Notes under the pieces: model-generated | What the model was told of the DNA's origin: nothing | The model's input: the letters and a program-made list of their open reading frames with translations, nothing else | The model's database searches: none | DNA from: Corticium candelabrum | Taxonomy: Eukaryota; Porifera; Homoscleromorpha; Homosclerophorida; Plakinidae | Assembly (NCBI RefSeq): GCF_963422355.1 | Contig: NC_085101.1 | Location: forward strand, 1,979,201-2,043,200 | DNA: 64,000 bases | Direction: 5' to 3' | Position numbers and translations under genes: made by a program | In this document: positions 11,850 through 22,740 of the stretch, piece after piece | Layout: the number at the start of each line of letters is the position of its first letter | Numbering within the stretch: the first letter of the stretch is position 1

Positions 11850-12891
11850 TAGCCTCGTCCCCAGACTCAGGTTAGTCTGGCAGTGTCCGGTTCCCGTATG
11901 ACATTTTCAGCCTCCCGTGAGTCTGGACTCACCGCGCCTACTTTCACACACTTACTTCACTAAGTGTCACCCCACGTCATAGTCTTGGCACCCACGTGAC
12001 TAAAAAGTACTTACGTCACAAACTCAATTAGCTTATATCTATCTAATGTGTGACCCAGCAGATTCTGTATCACGCCCAAGCTTCCGAACAGCGCATGGTG
12101 ACTCTCCAAGGTGAGTGATGCACCACGTTCACGCTATCCAAATCTCAAGACGACTTTCAGCATGTGGAAGGTCAGTGTATTCCTAGCTAAGTTATTGTCC
12201 TACTCGCGTAGACTGGCGAGCCTGCCAAGTCTAGTTACAGCGATCTGGACTCCACGTGTAGTCACTCGTGGTTTGTGCGGGCAAAGATGTCTTTTCCCCC
12301 TAGAATGGCCCTGGAGACTTCAAGTTTACTCTCCCGAAAGTCATCATAATTGAAAAGACGGAGAGCGGACTGCAATTCCACGTCAATGTGTCTCTTGTTG
12401 CCATTGCGCGCCCTACTGGCCATTAGAGTCTGCACTAGCAAGGGCCGTGCAGATAGCGGATGTGCGACGAAACAACGAGTAAACTACACGCGCTGTCCGG
12501 ATCGCTGTAACTAGACTTGGCTCGCCAGTCTACGCGAGTAGGACAATAACTTAGCTAGGAATACACTGACCTTCCACATGCTGAAGTCGTCTTGAGATTT
12601 GGATAGCGTGAATGTGGTGCATCACTCACTGTGGAGAGTCACCATGCGCTGTTAAGAAGCTTGGGCGTGATACAAAATCTGCTGGGTCACACATTAGATA
12701 GATATAAGCTAATTGAGTTTGTGACGTAAGTACTTTTTAGTCATGTGGGGTGGCAAGACTATGACGTGGGGCGACACTTAATGAAGTAAGTGTGTGAAAG
12801 TAAGTGCGGTGAGTCCAGACTCACGGGAGGCTGAAAATGTCATACGGGAACCGGACACAGCCAGACTCACGTGAGTCTGGGGACGAGGCTA
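11850..12891. mobile_element. 1,042-bp non-autonomous TIR element, ~400-bp arms, TAGCCTCG termini
   Basis: The left arm 11850-12250 and right arm 12494-12891 are near-perfect reverse complements around a 243-bp spacer without coding capacity. The ends read tagcctcgtcc...ggacgaggcta. Flanks show attagagc at 11842-11849 and again at 12891-12898 (the final a shared with the element end), a 7-8 bp target duplication. The same terminal octamer is found on the 875-bp element at 17612-18486. TIR length and TSD size fit a Mutator-like or hAT-like foldback; superfamily is not settled. Confidence 0.85.
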
Positions 12892-13380
12892 TTAGAGCGA
12901 CTGCTGATATGTAAAGTACACCCTAAGGCGTGGCGTAGTGCTTGTGTAAACGGATGTTATGTTGTCACAGGAGGCAAATAGCATCTATGTTTAGAGCGTA
13001 TGGTGTCAATGACAAATTAGGTAACTATAGTTTACGTAAAAGTGTACTTATAAACGTGTTGCCTCTGGCTGCCTCGATGGCTTGAAACGCGTTTTGCTTC
13101 ATGATGAAATGATCTACTAAAAATTGTACTTTTACTATAACCCCTGACAACAGACCTGGACGTTTCTAGGGCCTCACTGGTTGTATGTGTCAGTTGCCTC
13201 TTCTTGGAACAGCTGTATGTACCATTTACATACACTCATTCACTTCTGGCTTAGAGAAGCGTATGAAAACCACGAGAACTTGACTAATTTGACCATATCA
13301 GAACCAAACTGACCAGCCATTTAGTGCATTCTTGAGCGTTGATGACATCACTATGAGTACTTTGACCTCCTCTGACATAC

Positions 13381-13653
13381 AGTTATTCTGCACAGCACAA
13401 CACAGGGATTGCTGTGTATACGATTGAAAACATCAAGAGTCTGTGTAGAAAAGGTATAGCAAACGCTACTGTGGAAACATGGGCAAACTGCGTGAGGCAC
13501 GTGCACGTACGTGAGAAGGTGGAGGAGCATTACAGGACAATACGCGGTGTGCTAGACGACGGTGTAGAGCAGATGGTCACTGAATTCAAAGTTCGTCCTA
13601 AATCAGAACATTCGTCGTCGTCTGAAACTGACAGTTCCAAGGATGAAGAGTAG
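13381..13653 (+). pseudogene. Possible C-terminal remnant of a DDE-type transposase
   Basis: An open stretch ending at 13653 lies just inside the right arm of the 3.5-kb TIR element. It contains H-N-T-G-I-A, then I-E-N-I-K-S-L and an E-T-W-A-N-C-V-R-H-V segment, ending in an acidic Ser/Asp/Glu tail. A helix with W-x2-C-x3-V followed by an acidic tail occurs at the end of many cut-and-paste transposases, and the position fits, but no catalytic residue is visible. Low confidence; it may be an unrelated exon remnant. Confidence 0.35.
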
Positions 13654-14734
13654 AAACGGATCCTAGACGCACCCTTTCCTAGCTAACTGACACCCCAACT
13701 GGGAAGTTTACTGTGTTGCGTTACTGTTAACAGCCTGCTAGCTATAACAATTATGTACTTAGCTTTATGCATTTAACCCTAATCCCGCCTTAGTTCCGCC
13801 TTTCTCCGCCCCCTAACTCATTACAATACAGGAAATTGGCTTTACTAACTTCAGTTACGTCTCTGTAGCCCAACTGTGAGTGTAATTAGATCCGGAAAGT
13901 AAAGAGCTTTCGATTGATACCAATATCTGTCCGGAAGGCAACACCTTTGTTGCGCAAATGGCTACATTCCACCAGTCTCTCTAATGCGTGAAGGCACTAT
14001 AGATATCCATTACCAGAGGAAAATAACCTACTTTTGATTGTGAAAATTGAACCTTTTTAACTCTAGATTGCGTAGCAAGCTAGTAAGATACTGCTACATA
14101 GAGAAACTGTTTTCCATAGATGTTCAAACGGCAAAGAGTGATGAGCAATTGGCTAGAAATACGTAGAAACATGTCTACACATGTCTTAACAGTTGATTTT
14201 AGCACTAGATGTCGAGATTTTATGCTCAAAATCTTTACAGAGTGTCTAAGTTTGCTCGTAAAATGACGATCTAGCGTGTTTCGGCATCCGAAACTAGAGG
14301 ACGTGACCTCACTCAACTCTGACGACTAGCACGGCTACGCACGAAACACGAAGACGCTGCCCATACGATTGTTTGGAAGATGGGATGTTAGGCTACTGCA
14401 ACAAATAGATTCCGTTTGGGTCTCTGCTTTGGTAGCTCTACACGAGAGGCCATCCGAAACTAGAGGTATTTGTCCGGGTCTAGAGATAGGGCTTGGTAGA
14501 CGTTTAGTCGAGTCTCGTTCTCGCTAGAATGAGCCAAATCCATTGATTGTCACGGATCAATATCAGTTACCTAACGTCTCTACGTTGCCCTATATTTCAT
14601 ACCTAGATAATTGCGTTGAACCAAGATCTCGCGTCCGATTCAAGCCGTTATCCGAAACTAGATATGCAACTTTATATGTGAAATGGAACCCGTCAAAATC
14701 ACCGTCCTTCTAAACATCTGATGGATTTTGCCAA

Positions 14735-15560
14735 GACAGTGTACTCTGTCCAGCTCTATTTAAAGTCTACGTTGATGACCTTATGACCGGATTGCAGCAA
14801 TCTGGAGTAGATGATCGAATTAGCGGTAGGTTTAGTGGTGGCATCGCGTACGCGGATGATTTATCGCTTCTGTCTACAAGCAGAGAGGGCATGCATAGGT
14901 TATTGGAGATCTGCGAGATTTTTGCAACAGATTACTGCCTGAACTCTAGTATTCAAAAAGTAAATCAGTTAGATTTAGGAAGAGGCGATCCATTTACTTT
15001 AAAGAGACAGCTTTCTCCATCAATGGAGAGCGTCCGCCTGAAGTACATGATGTCATTCATTTAGATCATAAATTATCGCCTGTTTCGAAAGAAGCCATTG
15101 ATACGATGGAAGAGCGGTGTCGCAAATTCTACAATTCATTATACTAAATTGTAGGGACTGTCAAAGGTGTGGGTGGTAATCCTATAGTATGGACAACGAT
15201 AATGTACTTCGTATTGTTACCGTTATTGGGCTATTGATGCGAACTGTGGAATTTGGAAATAGGAAGTAAAAAAATAGTTTACTACATCAAGCGTGGAGAA
15301 AAGGTTATCATAGAAGGCTAGCAATCTCAAACAGAACATTTACGCGGTAAAACTCTTGGAGAACCAATTAGGGAAGCTCCAGATCTACTGCGTGTTAGCC
15401 AGTCCTCTTCCTTATGGAGAGCAGTTCATTCTAATAATGAATTAGTGAGTGGGCTTATTCGCAGTACTCAAGATAATCTCTTGCGATCCGTGGACAACGA
15501 GACAAGGACAAGAGTCATGGTGTTGTCCTACATGGAGTTTAAGAGTTGCATTAAACCTTA
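14735..15560 (+). pseudogene. LINE-A copy 2: C-terminal reverse transcriptase fragment
   Basis: Paralogue of 690-1502 in the same orientation. Here the slip before motif C is absent, so V-Y-V-D-D-L runs into G-I-A-Y-A-D-D-L-S-L-L in one frame (14783-14900). Stops then break the thumb region (for example tga in what is L-S-Y-G-C-E in copy 1). The 3' end again lies tail to tail with LINE-B at about 15660-15690. Confidence 0.85.
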
Positions 15561-15761
15561 ATTTATGTTGGTTTATTCTTGTACGGTTATTCTTCTATGA
15601 ATGTATATTTTTACTTCTGTTGTATGCATCTTGTCTGGCCTAGAGCACTGTATCTGTAGTGGAATGAAACAAAAAATAATATTATTATATTATGTCGTGC
15701 TCAACCAGATCAGTCTGGTTTGCAAACCCTGCTTCAGAAGTACTTAGACCATTAATGCTGT

Positions 15762-16696
15762 TTAGAAAGAAGACATGACTTCACGAAGGATCCAAGTAGA
15801 TCCCAGAATCACTGTTTTCTGTAAGTGCTGGAGGCTGTGATGACCTGGAATAATGTCCAGCCACTGTGCAATACCTGCATGCACCGTGCCCAAAGCACCC
15901 AAGACCACCGGAACCACCAGAATTCGACAATGCCAAATGCGGCTTACCTCCACTCGCAAGTGGCTGTACTTCTCCAACTTCTCAGCATGTTTCGCGCCAA
16001 TGTTGCTATCAGCAGGACAGCTGATATCAATAACAAGATAAGTGTTTGTCTTTCTATTTCTGAGACAGATGTATGGACGATTGGCTTTGATCTTCTTTGC
16101 AGTGGGGATGGTGTTATCCCACATTATAGTAATGTCATCCTCTCCACAAGCTTATCAGGATGATACCGGTACCATCTGATCTCCACTGGAACCCCAAAAT
16201 GACGACAAATATTCCAGTGAGTAATGGAGGCCATCTGCTTGTGTCGATCAGTGTAGTCCATCGTTGCCAAAGCACTACAGCCTGCGACAACGTGGTTGAC
16301 TGTTTCCAGTGCTACACTGCTCATGCGGCAAGTAGGACTGACATCACGATGTAGAATCTTGCGCTCATAGTACCGATTCCGAAGAGCTTGGTCTTGAGCA
16401 GCAAAAACCAGTCCCTCAATTGCAGCAGCAAGATTCGCTGCCTTTAGCCATTCGTAGGTCTCTTTCATGTCCACAGGCGGTTGCTCATTGAGACGGCGAT
16501 ACTGCCCGTGTATAGGCTTCCAGCTCCAGGACCGCACACGAAGAGAACTGCAACACGTACGGTAATGTGTCGCATCTGTGTCAGGTGCTTGCTCGAAGCC
16601 ACCTTCAACCAAGATGGATGCATTCCTGTGTAAGCTCTGCAACTTGCCGTCCAATGCAAGATTCTTCCGCAGCAGTGCAGTAAAGTGACAAGCCAT
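15762..16696 (-). pseudogene. LINE-B copy 2: Cys/His finger and restriction-like endonuclease
   Basis: Two adjoining open stretches (16696-16124 and 16124-15762). The first ends with a finger of form C-R-M-S...H-V-V-A-G-C (the second Cys replaced by Ser). The second carries K-A-N-R-P-Y-I and, 11 residues on, V-I-D-I-S-C-P-A-D followed by a Lys/Tyr pair (L-E-K-Y-S): the layout of the R2-type PD-(D/E)xK nuclease, with the first Asp of the core replaced by Tyr. It ends R-E-V-M-S-S-F. Confidence 0.8.
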
Positions 16697-16863
16697 GTGC
16701 TTGATCGGGTGTAAAGATTTTTGGAGTCACACTCCCGTATCATCTGTATAAAATGATTAGAACTGTCAGCCAGGTAACAGTTCAGCCGCACAATACACCA
16801 TTAATATGTCGAATAAATCTGTTGTAACCCCCTTACCCGTCACTGTAAGGAGCGTACTGTCGG

Positions 16864-17611
16864 TCAACGTCTGCAGAAAGATGGACACCGTGCATAGAGA
16901 GAAGCTTTTTGGTTCGGCGATCGAGCCGCTGCAGGTAAGTCTACCCCAAAGAATGACGCATACAGCTCAGTCCGGAGAACCACCTTCACTCTGAGGAAGT
17001 ACTCACGACGGAGTCTCTCCCGCATCGTTCTGTGCTGAATACTGTTACTCTCATCTACATCCCAGTACTTGAAGACTTGACCCGGTTCCAGACAGTTGAT
17101 GCTGTCGGTTTTTCCTGCCGTCACTCCAGAGTTGTGTCCAGATAGTCTGCCATTGACAAAGTGTGCAACAGCACACTTTTCCAGACCAAAATTAATCTGG
17201 ATGTCATTAGAGAAGGTACGAACCGTGCGCAACAACACATCCAACTGATCAGAGTTTCTGCCATACAGCTTCAGATCATGAATGTAAAGTAGATGACTGA
17301 TGAGCTGACGTTTGGCAGTCTCACCATGCCCAGTGGTCTTCCGGTAGCCGTAATCGGTTCTTTTCAGCTCCTTGCTCAAAGGATTGAGAGCCACACAAAT
17401 GGGAATTGGAGAAATTGAGTCACCTTGCAAAATACCCTTCCTGATCTGCATAAGCCTTGTCTACATCGTACTATTGCCGCAAGAAAGCACCATGGATGTC
17501 CTCCAGCTTCTTATCACACGTGACAGGAACCTGCATACACTGGACCCATCTTATGCAGCTGAAGGCATTGGAGCAACCAACTGTGTGGCACGCTGTCATA
17601 GGCTTTCTGGT
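16864..17611 (-). pseudogene. LINE-B copy 2: reverse transcriptase palm, up to the insertion
   Basis: Contains Q-G-D-S-I-S-P, motif C as Y-I-H-D-L-K-L-Y (His in place of the first catalytic Asp) and K-Y-W-D-V-D-E-S. The coding match is interrupted at 17611 by a TIR element and resumes at 18496 with the fingers region. Confidence 0.85.
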
Positions 17612-18486
17612 TAGCCTCGGCCTCTCAGACCCCTGTAGCGCCGATACAAAGTCGTCCTCCACGGGTCTGGTATGGTACCGCCTTTTCTCAATATATTGCG
17701 GTTGGTCCTAAGACCACCATTAGTGTTCAGTTTCATAAATGCCTACCTTTCCAATTACGGCCGTAATACAAGAACGACGAAGACATGTCGCGCTAGAACA
17801 TCTTGTCGCATCCTGCTGCACGGGTACCTTTGTGTTTGCATTAGCTACGGTTTAATCATTTGTGTGTTAGTAGGGAACGCGAACGGGACGTTAGGAAGCA
17901 CTTCCTTTTACTAGTGGTGCCGCGGACGCGATCGGCACGTGTCTGATCGCCGTGAATTCGCTACGAGTAGCTGCTATTCGCGCGTGGAGCTTCGAATTCG
18001 CGATGCGCGCATTCGCCGTGACTTGATCGTCCGGATTCGATGCGAATTGCCGCAAAATCGCGACAAAACTTCGCCGTGAATTCTCCACAAGACTCTGTGT
18101 AGCAGACGTGATCATGAAGTCGTTGAGAATGCAGCTGGCTGGCTAGTGTAGATGTCGGAGCATCGGTTCGAACAAACGGCTTTATCAGGTGTCGTTACTG
18201 CCGTTGACAGGCGCAGAATACAAACCACGACGTGTAGGGACGTGAGTTTGCGTGAAGAGCGCACTACAAGTCGTCGTTTGTGTACAGTGTAGTCTTTGGT
18301 AGACAGCAGCTATGCATGAGATGTCTTCGTTGTTTACAGCCGTAATTGGAAAGGTATGCATTATGAAACTGAACACTAATGCTGGTCCTAGGACCAACCG
18401 CAATATATTGAGAAGAGGCGGTACCATCCCAGACCAGTGGAGGACGATTTTGTATCGGCGCTACACGGTCTGGGTGGCCGAGGCTA
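17612..18486. mobile_element. 875-bp TIR element inserted in LINE-B copy 2
   Basis: The ends tagcctcggcc...ggccgaggcta begin inverted repeats of about 170 bp (17612-17787 against 18318-18486; shared blocks tgtagcgccgatacaaa, caatatattgcggttggtcct, acctttccaattacgg). Comparison with the uninterrupted LINE-B copy shows the insertion point directly: ctttctggt (17603-17611) is repeated as ctttttggt (18487-18495), a 9-bp target duplication with one mismatch. The interior (about 17910-18115) is GC-rich and non-coding. A 9-bp TSD with long TIRs suggests a Mutator-like non-autonomous element; this is inference. Confidence 0.9.
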
Positions 18487-18495
18487 CTTTTTGGT

Positions 18496-19148
18496 AGTCT
18501 ACCCAAGCCATACTCAAGCTCTTGTGCCTGGTCTTAGTGTATTCGGTAAGCAGCTTGTTGATCAACAGCTGATCCTTTTCACCAAAAGTTCCCTGTCGAC
18601 AACTCTTCTGCTCCGGAGCCATAAGGTTTCTCTTATCCAAATGCCCTGCAATCCTCTGCTTGATGAATGAGGTGATGGTCTTATAGAAGACAGACAGACA
18701 CGTGATAGGCCTGTAATTCTTGGTCTTATTTAGTCTTGTCATTCTTAGAAATCAGAGTTGTTATTCCTTGAGAAAGCCAGTCGGGTAAAAAGTCTGGGTT
18801 CTGAACCAGCAGGTTGTAGTTACGAGTCAGTTCAGTGTGAAAAGACGTGATACGCTAGACCCAGAAACCATAAACCTTGTTTGGACCAAAAGACTTCCAG
18901 TTCCCCATCCTTTTGAGACACGATGTGACCTCTTTGTTTGAGATAGGTAACCACTGCTTCTCATCTCTTCGGTGCGTCTCGCCATCGGGTTGACGTCTCA
19001 GCCAGAAGGCAGACTCATTGTGATGTATCTCAGTTTCTAGGATACGACCCCAATGCTGCTCGATCTCAGACTCGGATGGCAGGGACGTGACCTGGTTAGT
19101 CTTCTTACCCAACTCTCTGTAAAACGGTCCAGCATCTCGTTGAAACAA
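18496..19148 (-). pseudogene. LINE-B copy 2: RT fingers and preceding linker
   Basis: Open stretches 18742-18496 (N-Y-R-P-I-T-C-L-S, P-E-Q-K-S-C-R-Q) and 19148-18855 (W-K-S-F-G-P-N, where an Asp is expected) form the RT entry of LINE-B copy 2. Corresponds to 3600-4354 of copy 1. Confidence 0.8.
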
Positions 19149-19463
19149 ACCATTCTGTCGAAGTCTCTTACCATTATTCTCTAGACTCCTGCTTCGCTCG
19201 AACTTTCACTTAAGTTTCATTTTTAATCGATTGATATAGACCTTACAACTCTCCAAACAGGAAATGCCCAATCGATGCATGGGAAGTCGGAATTCATGTA
19301 ACATACGAATGCCCAATGAACACTTTCTAGTCTCCAGCAACAGTTGAGATCGCACGTCGAAGTGTGGGACTCTCCATATCCAGCCTTCGTCTCCATGTCG
19401 TTGTTTAATAATACCGACATGGTATTTATTAATGTCGGTGTATTAAGCCCCGCCTTTTGGACA

Positions 19464-20263
19464 CTATCGAAGCAGCAGAGTATACCAGGTAAATGATTTA
19501 CTCATATCTGGTTCATACTTCAACAAACTGATGATCGTGTTAAGATCACCAATAAACTGCAGGGATCCACTGTTCACAAAGATCCTTGGAAGGCGTTGTC
19601 TCTCACAGATAGGAATTTTCCTGACTTTCTGCATCTCCTCAAGAACCTCCCTGCGAAGTACTGGGTCAACAGCAGCATCACTATCAAGCGAATGACCATC
19701 CTCCGTTTGGCAGCAGTCTGCACTGACTTGAGATGTAGGAGTTTCCATCCTTTCTAGCCGAGAAGCTATACTAGGATGTGTAGTCATCAGATCAGAGCTC
19801 ACAGAGTCACAAGGGAATGTTGATCCGCAACAGCACTGCACTAAACTGAATCCAAATTGTCATCTACGGATAGGATATCACCACTATCTCTTGCAGATGA
19901 GCAGTCGTTAGAGAGATCAGTAACTGAATCAACAAGGGAGCCATCTTCCAAGTGATTAGCAAACTCATAATCCTCTTGCATCATTGATACGACAGGTTTT
20001 CCACCACGTGCAGCAGGCGACATCGTGACTGAAGCCATGCAAGGTGACACATTGTCAAGCAAAGGCGTGACAATTGAACTATCAGCTGATAGAGCAGAAA
20101 CCACATCCAATGCCGACATCTGCACAGCAGGACAAACATAAGTCGTAACAGATAACAAACCTGAAACCGGCTTTCCATCCTGTGCGGCCTCGTGTTTAAT
20201 CTCCTCCAACTCTGATTCAATCAGACTTCCAGAAGTCAGGAGATATCGCTTCTGGTCTGCCAA
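19464..20263 (-). pseudogene. LINE-B copy 2: N-terminal region in two frames
   Basis: Stretches 20263-19841 and 19841-19464 match the 341-codon region of copy 1 (S-G-S-L-I-E-S-E-L-E-E-I near the start, L-P-R-I-F-V-N-S-G near the end), with a frameshift at about 19841. A Ser/Arg-rich upstream piece at 20799-20410 runs through the trinucleotide repeat as poly-Asn. Confidence 0.75.
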
Positions 20264-20705
20264 ACGTTGCTGAGAGACGTCAATCAGAGAAGGATTTGGT
20301 TCACACCACAGCTAATGCATAGGTTTTCTGAAAGCAGAAAACTTGCATGACAACAGCACGTGCTAGATAAATAACAAAACATCACTTGCCCATTCATTTT
20401 TCGCGTCCATTACCGTCGTCTTGTTGCATTGCCGTTTCTGTTAGCCGAAACACAAGATTCGCTAGGAACCTTGGGCATCACAGTAGTCTCGTCAGCGGGA
20501 TTTGAAGCCAAATTCAAATCAGACGCCGCACGAGAAATGGTTCGACCATTCGCATTACGCCCAGAACTATTCCTGGTCTTCCAAACAGCTCCATTGATTC
20601 CAGATGCCGACTTTTCCGGGCCTTTCCTGGTTTTCCGACAGGAAACGCGCTCCTCAGCTAGCTCTGACACGAGCGATACAGCTAGACGTCTATTTTCCAT
20701 CAACA

Positions 20706-20750
20706 TCATATTATTGTTATTATGATTATTATTATTATTATTATTATATT
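20706..20750. repeat. (ATT)n microsatellite at the 5' end of LINE-B copy 2
   Basis: Slightly interrupted ATT repeats. On the LINE-B sense strand this is (TAA)n. Confidence 0.9.
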
Positions 20751-20829
20751 CGTAAGCTGGCATCTGCGAAGGCAACAGACACTGCCTTCGCTTCGGCAAT
20801 AGATGCGAGTCAGCCGGCGATGAGAAGCG

Positions 20830-21551
20830 GTTATATGCAAAGCGTCGTACCTTTACCCCGACCTTTAGTTATCAAAGAAGGAGACATGAAGAATAGTTGG
20901 TGGCGATAGCGACAAATTTGGAATTCATACGAAACTATATATCGAGATTAAAAGAACAGCCAAACGATCTTAGATTTGTAACATTCATAACGTGTATTGG
21001 AGAAGACGCTCTAAAGATTTTGCCGAAGCGACTCATGGCGACATGGAGTTTGTTCTTCAAACATTGGAGACTCATTTTATGGGGTTAGTTAATGTTACTT
21101 ATATGCGGTATGTATTTAATAATCGTAACCAGCAAGACAGCGAGACCTCTGAAACGTGCCTAAAAATCTTACGACAATTAGTGAGAACGTGTAATTACAA
21201 AGAAATTTCTAATGAGGTATTACGAGAAAGACTAGTATGTGGAATTATGGAAGATTGCATTCGGATGGTGTTGTTGCAAAGGATATTTTGACATTGCCTG
21301 AGGCTATCGACATTTGCAAGTCCGCTGAAATTGCGTCAACTCAGTTGAAGTCAATGGCAGATATCTTTAAGAAGCAAGAGCTAAGAGTGCACGTTATTAA
21401 AAAAGCTTTAGAAAGTAAGCAACAAGAATGCAGTCAAGTTATTAAACAAACAGACAAGAAAAAGAGTCAGTGCAGCTATTGTGGACAAACGCATCGCAAG
21501 GGACGAAATCAATGCTCTGCATATGGAGAAAAAGTGCCAGTTATGCAATAA
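20830..21551 (+). pseudogene. Gypsy gag: capsid-like region and CCHC zinc knuckle
   Basis: Overlapping open stretches (20897-21088, 20992-21291, 21237-21551) in shifting frames. The last ends with C-S-Y-C-G-Q-T-H-R-K-G-R-N-Q-C, a C-x2-C-x3-H-x6-C nucleocapsid knuckle variant. The helical region before it (L-E-T-H-F, L-R-E-R-L-V-C-G-I) is the usual pattern of Gypsy gag. At least two frameshifts. Confidence 0.85.
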
Positions 21552-22009
21552 GCAAAACCAATTTGCAAGATGTCTGCAAATCTTGAGCGGACAAAGTTTA
21601 TTCTGTAGCCAAGGTTTAAGATAATGATGAAGACTCTTTAATGATTGTGTCCTTCTTATCAAATCAAGTTGATTCAAGGCAAATTTTGAAATTTAGCGAA
21701 AAAAATTTCGTCTAAGCTGTAGGCAACAATATTTGTTGAGGGACAAATGGTAAGATTCCAACCAGACATGGCGCCTCATGTAATGTGATTAGCCAGTCAG
21801 ATTTGCCTTCTCAAGTCCCAATACAGGTCACGTGTTAATCACTAATGTTATTTGATGCTTTTAAAGTTTAACGGGTGGGCAAATGTACTGTTTGTCTTCT
21901 CAATTCTAAGAATGTTAATAAATACAGGAAAGAGTTCGTTGTGGTATAGAAAGGTTTGACCTCTCTGTTAGGAGAAAAGAGTATACAGCAGATAAAAACT
22001 CATGACGAA
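21552..22009 (+). other. Probable decayed gypsy protease region
   Basis: Lies between gag and RT where the aspartic protease is expected, but no D-(S/T)-G-A motif could be read in any frame; the stretch is full of stops. Confidence 0.4.
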
Positions 22010-22740
22010 AGAAGGAAGGACGGCTGCAGCTGGATATTGATCCCACGGTGACTCCGGTGCAACTAACTGTCAAGCGTATCCCCGTGTCTGTTAAAGATGA
22101 GTTGATTACGGAGCTTGACCGGCTGGAGCTACACGGACTTATTGAAATAAAGATAGAACGACAGATTGGGTCTCCGCTCAGGTAGTTGTGAGAAAGCTGA
22201 AAGGAGGACTTCGAATTTGCATCGATACGACGCTAAACGGGGCCGTGAAACGCTGCCATTATCCGATTGCCTCAATTGATGATTTATTACCACGGTTGAA
22301 AAATGCGAAAGTATTTTGCTTGTGCGATGTTTGAAATGAATTTTGCCATGTGGTCCTGCAGGAAGAGACAAGCAATCTCACAACCTTCGGCACTCCGGTA
22401 GGTCGCTATAAGTAAGTGAAAACGAATGGCGTTTTGAATATCTTCGGCACCGGAGGTATTCCAAAGAACATTAAATCAAGCATTACAAGGACTGAATGAT
22501 ATCTACGTTATTGCTGACGACATACTAGTTATGGGCGGAGGTTCCACACTTGAAGAGGGGAAAACAAATAACGACAGGAATTTGCTCGCTTTACTGAAGC
22601 GTTGTATAGATAAAAGTATTAAGTTAAATAATGAGAAATTTCGATTGACAGAAGTGCAAGTGACATACATGGACCATATTCTTACAGAAAACGGATTGAA
22701 ATATGACCCAGAAATGTTAATGCAATTCTGAAAATGCCTG
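22010..22740 (+). pseudogene. Gypsy reverse transcriptase
   Basis: Starts at the block preceding RT motif 1 (L-D-R-L-E-L-H-G-L-I-E, about 22100), then R-I-C-I-D (22210), the H-Y-P-I-A segment (about 22258) and the catalytic box read as Y-V-I-A-D-D-I-L-V-M (about 22500-22530), followed by an intact 66-codon stretch (22531-22731). Several stops and shifts are present. Confidence 0.85.

Larger units (their letters stand above)
10959..14492. mobile_element. 3.5-kb element with ~500-bp terminal inverted repeats, carrying nested insertions
   Basis: The left arm (about 10959-11494) is the imperfect reverse complement of the right arm (about 14001-14492): shared blocks include the ctagtttcggatg element, tgagtgaggtcac, acactctgtaaagattttgagca and gacatctagtgctaaaatcaac. 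Several copies of catccgaaactagagg lie within the arms. Long TIRs point to a DNA transposon; no clear target-site duplication was found because the ends are eroded. Between the arms are two further inverted-repeat structures and a possible transposase C-terminus (13381-13653). Confidence 0.75.
15680..20750 (-). mobile_element. LINE-B copy 2: near full-length RLE-type LINE, decayed and interrupted
   Basis: Minus-strand copy of the element at 1625-5840 with the same domain order. It is about 4.2 kb once the 875-bp insertion at 17612-18486 is discounted. The sense 3' tail is TAA-rich (around 15675-15695), and a (TAA)n run on the same sense strand abuts the 5' end at 20706-20750. All domains carry frameshifts. 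Confidence 0.85.
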
